Assembly: GCA_017468365.1 (NCBI GenBank)
Contig: JAFUIS010000017.1
Location: forward strand, 28,436 to 92,435
DNA: 64,000 bases
Reading direction: 5' to 3'
From: Oscillospiraceae bacterium
Lineage (GTDB): Bacteria; Bacillota; Clostridia; Oscillospirales; Ruminococcaceae
The translations under genes and the position numbers were made by a program. Of this stretch, positions 61,249-64,000 are shown piece by piece (positions within the stretch are counted from its first letter, which is position 1; the number at the start of each line of letters is the position of its first letter). The notes beneath the pieces were generated by a model. It had not been told where the DNA came from. It did not search any database and saw nothing but the letters and a program-made list of their open reading frames with translations.

Positions 61249-62674
61249 ATTTTGTTACGTCGATATCGTCAAGCTCCACAAGAAGCTTTGCATAAACGAG
61301 CATGGTATCGAAAAGAAGCTTTGCCGGGGTGGATTCGTCCGCCTGGTGAATGCTTCCGCGGAAAAGTCCAAAGGGGCTTTCGTAATCCGGGTCTTCCGGA
61401 CCAAGGGCGCAGGCGTTGGGAAGATGCTTTGCATAGGTGCCGCCGCCCATGGTATAAGGTTTCCAGTGGTCTTTGTGGAAAACGCTGTTGATGACTCTCA
61501 TGCAGGTACGTACCTTGTCGGAATCCGCAGGGGAATAGGCGGGTTTGGTATCGGCAACATCAAAAACGGTGACGTTATAAGGTTCAACGGTTCTGATGAT
61601 TTTTTCAAGAAGTTCTTCGCCGTTTGCGGTAACGGGATAGCGGATATCGATGGAAAGATTGAGGATTCCTCTGTCAATGGAGATAACTCCGCCCACGTGG
61701 GTAAGCTTTCCGCTGGGTTCGTCTTCGGCAGGGACGCCGAGAGCCGCGCCGTTGTAATCGGAGTTTACGAGTTTAAGGAATTCCATGGCGGATTTTGCTT
61801 CGCCCTCAAAAACTTCGGCATCAAGAAGCGCGTTGGCAAGAACGCCGATGGCGTTGATTCCGTTTTCGGGAATGGAAGCATGAACGGAAGCGCCGTTTGC
61901 AGTGATTTTTACAAGGTCGCCCTCTTCGCAAATTTCAATGCGTTTGTTTCCCGCAAGTTTTTCGGCAAGGCATTTTGCGCAGACGCCTTTAAGGGTTGCG
62001 GTGCATTTGTCTGCAACAACGTTGCGAACGGTGCCGCCCTCAAAACCGACGATTTTTTCGTCATTGCAGGGAATTGCAAGACAGAGGCGAAGCCCGCCTT
62101 TTTCGCCGTGGCAGATGGGATAGTTTCCGTCGGGAGTGAAGGAAACGTCCGGAAGATTTTCGGTTACTTCGACATAATGAAGAAGGTCGTTCATTCCGCA
62201 TTCTTCCTGGCCGCCAAGGAAAAATTCAATTTCGCGCTTAGGCATAAGTCCAAGGTCTTTAAGGCAGCGGACAGCAAAGATAGAAGCCCAGAGAGGACCT
62301 TTGTCGTCAAGAACGCCGCGTCCGATCAAAAGGTCGCCGTCAACGGTGAGCTGATAGGGAGGATAGTTCCAGTCGTTTCCGCAGGGGACAACATCGAGGT
62401 GACCGAAAATGCCGATTTTTTCTTCGCCTTCGCCAACGTTTGCAACAAGGCAGAAGTTATCAAGATTCTTTACCGGGAATCCGTAGCTTTCAACAAGTTC
62501 CTTTGCGGCGGCAAGAACGTTTGCGCTTTCAACGCCGAAAGGATATTCCCCTTCTGAAACGCCGAAGGTGGCAACGGAGGGAACGGCGATTATTTTAGAA
62601 AGGTCGGCAATAAATTCGTCCTTGTGTTCCTCTATCCAGTTAATTATGCGTTTTTCGTTTTCTGCGCTGAGCAT
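61247..62674 (-). CDS. pepV: M20-family dipeptidase, PepV-like
   Basis: 475 residues. Metal and catalytic motifs appear in order: IGIFGHLDVVPCGNDW, IGRGVLDDKGPLWAS, FFLGGQEECGMNDLLHY, FTPDGNYPICHGEKGG and the late GGGTYAKHLPNACALGPED. The length and GGTYAKxLPN tail fit PepV/Sapep dipeptidases. Cytoplasmic. ATG follows GGAG. Own promoter upstream. Confidence 0.93.
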   Translation of the reverse strand: MLSAENEKRIINWIEEHKDEFIADLSKIIAVPSVATFGVSEGEYPFGVESANVLAAAKELVESYGFPVKNLDNFCLVANVGEGEEKIGIFGHLDVVPCGNDWNYPPYQLTVDGDLLIGRGVLDDKGPLWASIFAVRCLKDLGLMPKREIEFFLGGQEECGMNDLLHYVEVTENLPDVSFTPDGNYPICHGEKGGLRLCLAIPCNDEKIVGFEGGTVRNVVADKCTATLKGVCAKCLAEKLAGNKRIEICEEGDLVKITANGASVHASIPENGINAIGVLANALLDAEVFEGEAKSAMEFLKLVNSDYNGAALGVPAEDEPSGKLTHVGGVISIDRGILNLSIDIRYPVTANGEELLEKIIRTVEPYNVTVFDVADTKPAYSPADSDKVRTCMRVINSVFHKDHWKPYTMGGGTYAKHLPNACALGPEDPDYESPFGLFRGSIHQADESTPAKLLFDTMLVYAKLLVELDDIDVTK

Positions 62675-62713
62675 TTATCAAGACTCCTTTCGGGAATGGA
62701 TTTTTACGGTTTT

Positions 62714-62742
62714 ATTCTATCACATTAAAGCACAAAAGTGAA
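62714..62742 (-). promoter_or_regulatory. Promoter of the dipeptidase gene
   Basis: TTCACT (62742-62737), 17-base spacer, TAGAAT (62719-62714). Confidence 0.5.
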
Positions 62743-62766
62743 TAACGGAAAGTGAATATTTTGTAA

Positions 62767-62800
62767 AATAAAAAAAGACACCGCTCTGCGGTGCCTTTTT
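62767..62800 (-). terminator. Terminator of the first NPNTG protein gene
   Basis: GGCACCGC / GCGGTGTC stem (62795-62788 with 62784-62777) then T-run on the minus strand. Near-copy of the terminator at 63568-63602. Confidence 0.8.
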
Positions 62801-62814
62801 AAATCGTTCAAAAA

Positions 62815-63477
62815 TTATTTTTTCTTCGAAACCATAATGCCGGTCACTGCTGCAAGAGTAACAACTGCGGGAACAAGAACGAGAGCACCGGTGTTGGGGT
62901 TTGCTTCTTCGGCTGCGGCTTCGGCTTCACCGCGAAGGTCGATTATTACCGGGTCTTCAGCAGGAGCCGGATTAACGGTGGATTCGGGAGCGGGCTCAGC
63001 GGTTTTTTCGGTAACGGTGAAATCGGAAACTCCTCTGATGAAAACTTCGGATCCGGCAGATACAGTAAGGGGGGTGCGGATTAAAACAGTGATCATGTAA
63101 TTGCCGGGGGTTTTGAAAGTAACGCGGAATTTTATGTCTTCGTCTTTAAAAGGAAAGCCTTCGAAGGGACCGAAAGTTTCCTTGTCGGTGATGTCATACC
63201 AGTCGCCGTTTCCGGTTTTGTCATATTCAAGTTTTTCGACAGCGGAAGGGTCGCTGAAAGAGAGCGAACCGCAAACCATTTTGTTCTCCATTTTGGAGTC
63301 GCCGTTTACGCGGGTCGTGACAGTGAACTCATAAGGAACTCCCGCGGGGAATTCTTCACTGTAAAGAGAGGTGAAAACTCTTGCCACGGAAGGGGTACTC
63401 TGGGTATCGGCAAAAGCAACAACGCTCATGGAAAGCACCATAATAAACGCAATGACCATGCAAAGGATTTTTTTCAT
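62815..63477 (-). CDS. Exported protein with NPNTG tail (paralog 1)
   Basis: 220 residues. Signal peptide MKKILCMVIAFIMVLSMSVV ending near AFADTQS. A beta-rich body (VFTSLYSEEFPAGVPYEFTV, FRVTFKTPGNYMITVLI) is followed by a Pro/Glu linker NPAPAEDPVIIDL. The end has NPNTGALVLVPAVVTLAAVT and a KKK tail, a sorting-signal-like layout. Function unknown. The 3' end is almost identical to the next gene's. ATG follows GGAGA. Confidence 0.85.
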   Translation of the reverse strand: MKKILCMVIAFIMVLSMSVVAFADTQSTPSVARVFTSLYSEEFPAGVPYEFTVTTRVNGDSKMENKMVCGSLSFSDPSAVEKLEYDKTGNGDWYDITDKETFGPFEGFPFKDEDIKFRVTFKTPGNYMITVLIRTPLTVSAGSEVFIRGVSDFTVTEKTAEPAPESTVNPAPAEDPVIIDLRGEAEAAAEEANPNTGALVLVPAVVTLAAVTGIMVSKKK

Positions 63478-63523
63478 TTTTCATATCTCCTTTCCGAACA
63501 GAAAAATCTGTATCCATATTTTC

Positions 63524-63551
63524 ATTATAACTGACAGAAGTTTCAAGTCAA
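63524..63551 (-). promoter_or_regulatory. Promoter of NPNTG protein 1
   Basis: TTGACT (63551-63546), 16-base spacer, TATAAT (63529-63524). Confidence 0.7.
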
Positions 63552-63567
63552 CAAAAATTTTTGCCGA

Positions 63568-63602
63568 AACAAAAAAAGACACCGCGGTGCGGTGCCTTTT
63601 TT
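63568..63602 (-). terminator. Terminator of NPNTG protein 2
   Basis: GGCACCGC / GCGGTGTC stem (63596-63589 with 63585-63578) then T-run on the minus strand. Confidence 0.8.
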
Positions 63603-63616
63603 TAATCAGTTACAGA

Positions 63617-64000
63617 TTATTTTCTTTTGGAAACTATGATGCCGGTTACTGCTGCAAGAGCAACAACTGCGGGAACAAGAACGAGAGCACCGGTGTTGGG
63701 GTTTGCTTCTTCTTCAGCTTCGTCTGCGCCGTCAAGATCGATGATGACCGGATCTTCAGCAGGAGCGGGGTTGAAGGTGGGGTTGATGGAATCAATTACA
63801 CGGTAACTGCCGTAGATGTCGCTGTTTTCGACCTTGCTATAGTAGCTAGCTTCGATGGTTTCAAGCCATGCCCATAAAGAGGCTTCGCCGGTTTTGTCAA
63901 AAGTTGCGCGGAAACGAAGGGTGCATTCGACTTCGTCGGAGTTTGCGAAACTTATGCCTCTACCGCTAAGAGCATTACCCAACAGTTCTGCTTTTATGTT
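63617..64000 (-). CDS. Exported protein with NPNTG tail (paralog 2, 5' part outside the window)
   Basis: At least 128 residues, open through the right edge of the window, so the signal peptide is not seen. The body has CTLRFRATFDKTGEASLWAW and VIDSINPTFNPAPAEDP. The tail NPNTGALVLVPAVVALAAVT ends SKRK. The last ~40 residues nearly match paralog 1. A TTG at 63982 is an internal codon, not the start. Confidence 0.8.
   Translation of the reverse strand, partial: NIKAELLGNALSGRGISFANSDEVECTLRFRATFDKTGEASLWAWLETIEASYYSKVENSDIYGSYRVIDSINPTFNPAPAEDPVIIDLDGADEAEEEANPNTGALVLVPAVVALAAVTGIIVSKRK

Noticed and set aside
1-64000. CRISPR array, prophage or rRNA operon
   Set aside because: No regularly spaced direct repeats, phage structural genes or rRNA sequence were seen in any part of the window.

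Overview
The window is about 64 kb of a gene-dense, spore-former-type Firmicute chromosome, most likely class Clostridia and probably close to the Oscillospiraceae/Ruminococcaceae. That placement is inferred from gene content: a trimeric [FeFe] hydrogenase HydABC, GlgBCDA with the GlgD subunit, AddAB rather than RecBCD, a dgt-dnaG-rpoD operon, a cysteine T-box, SpoIIQ-like and PdaA-like proteins, and many GGAGG ribosome sites with GTG and TTG starts. Apart from one REP-associated transposase and a damaged tRNA-like repeat there are no phage, plasmid, IS-array or CRISPR signatures, so this is largely core chromosome.

Layout. 0-7.4 kb (minus): 5' part of infC with its attenuator leader, then addB-addA. 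7.5-10.7 kb: a SagB-type nitroreductase (+) facing a class A penicillin-binding protein (-). 10.8-15.2 kb: a small membrane-anchored protein (+) whose stop codon abuts that of rpoD, and the dgt-dnaG-rpoD operon (-). 15.2-19.4 kb (-): a RAYT transposase directly behind lepA, a zinc-ribbon DUF4870 protein and a PLP beta-eliminating lyase. 19.5-25.3 kb (+): the glycogen operon glgB-glgC-glgD-glgA. 25.3-30.8 kb (-): SpoIIQ-like M23 protein, acyl-ACP thioesterase, T-box-controlled cysE-cysS, and a D,D-carboxypeptidase. 30.9-38.7 kb (mostly +): DUF378, tgt (-), a galactokinase-family gene, DUF1294-rlmA-TSCPD genes, a csoR-copA copper module and a lipoprotein. 38.8-44.4 kb: MBOAT plus DHHW acetylation pair, Na/Pi symporter (-), PdaA-like deacetylase. 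44.4-49.3 kb: two exported proteins (-), then an ECF sigma factor with a DUF4367 anti-sigma candidate (+). 49.3-53.6 kb (-): hydC-hydB-hydA. 53.8-57.6 kb: a large surface protein (-), tRNA-Leu with a degenerate 3' repeat, a MATE exporter. 57.7-64 kb: DUF5685, a J-domain protein lacking a normal start codon and a membrane protein (+), then a small zinc ribbon, DUF3810, a PepV-like dipeptidase and two tandem NPNTG-tailed surface proteins (-).

How it fits together. The energy genes (hydrogenase, glycogen synthesis, MATE and Na/Pi transport) suit a fermentative anaerobe. The wall genes (class A PBP, DacF-like, PdaA-like, M23, MBOAT/DHHW) suit a Gram-positive envelope with probable sporulation. 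Copper, cysteine and IF-3 expression each carry a recognisable control element.

Most unusual signals: (1) a 7-mer TGAGCAC, found about 48 times by eye, in genes, in the T-box leader and as the arms of intergenic hairpins; (2) REP-type hairpins embedded in frame inside the RAYT gene, with a matching orphan hairpin 7 kb away; (3) a J-domain gene with a good ribosome site but no ATG/GTG/TTG start; (4) a degenerate copy of a tRNA-Leu 3' end followed by a second terminator.
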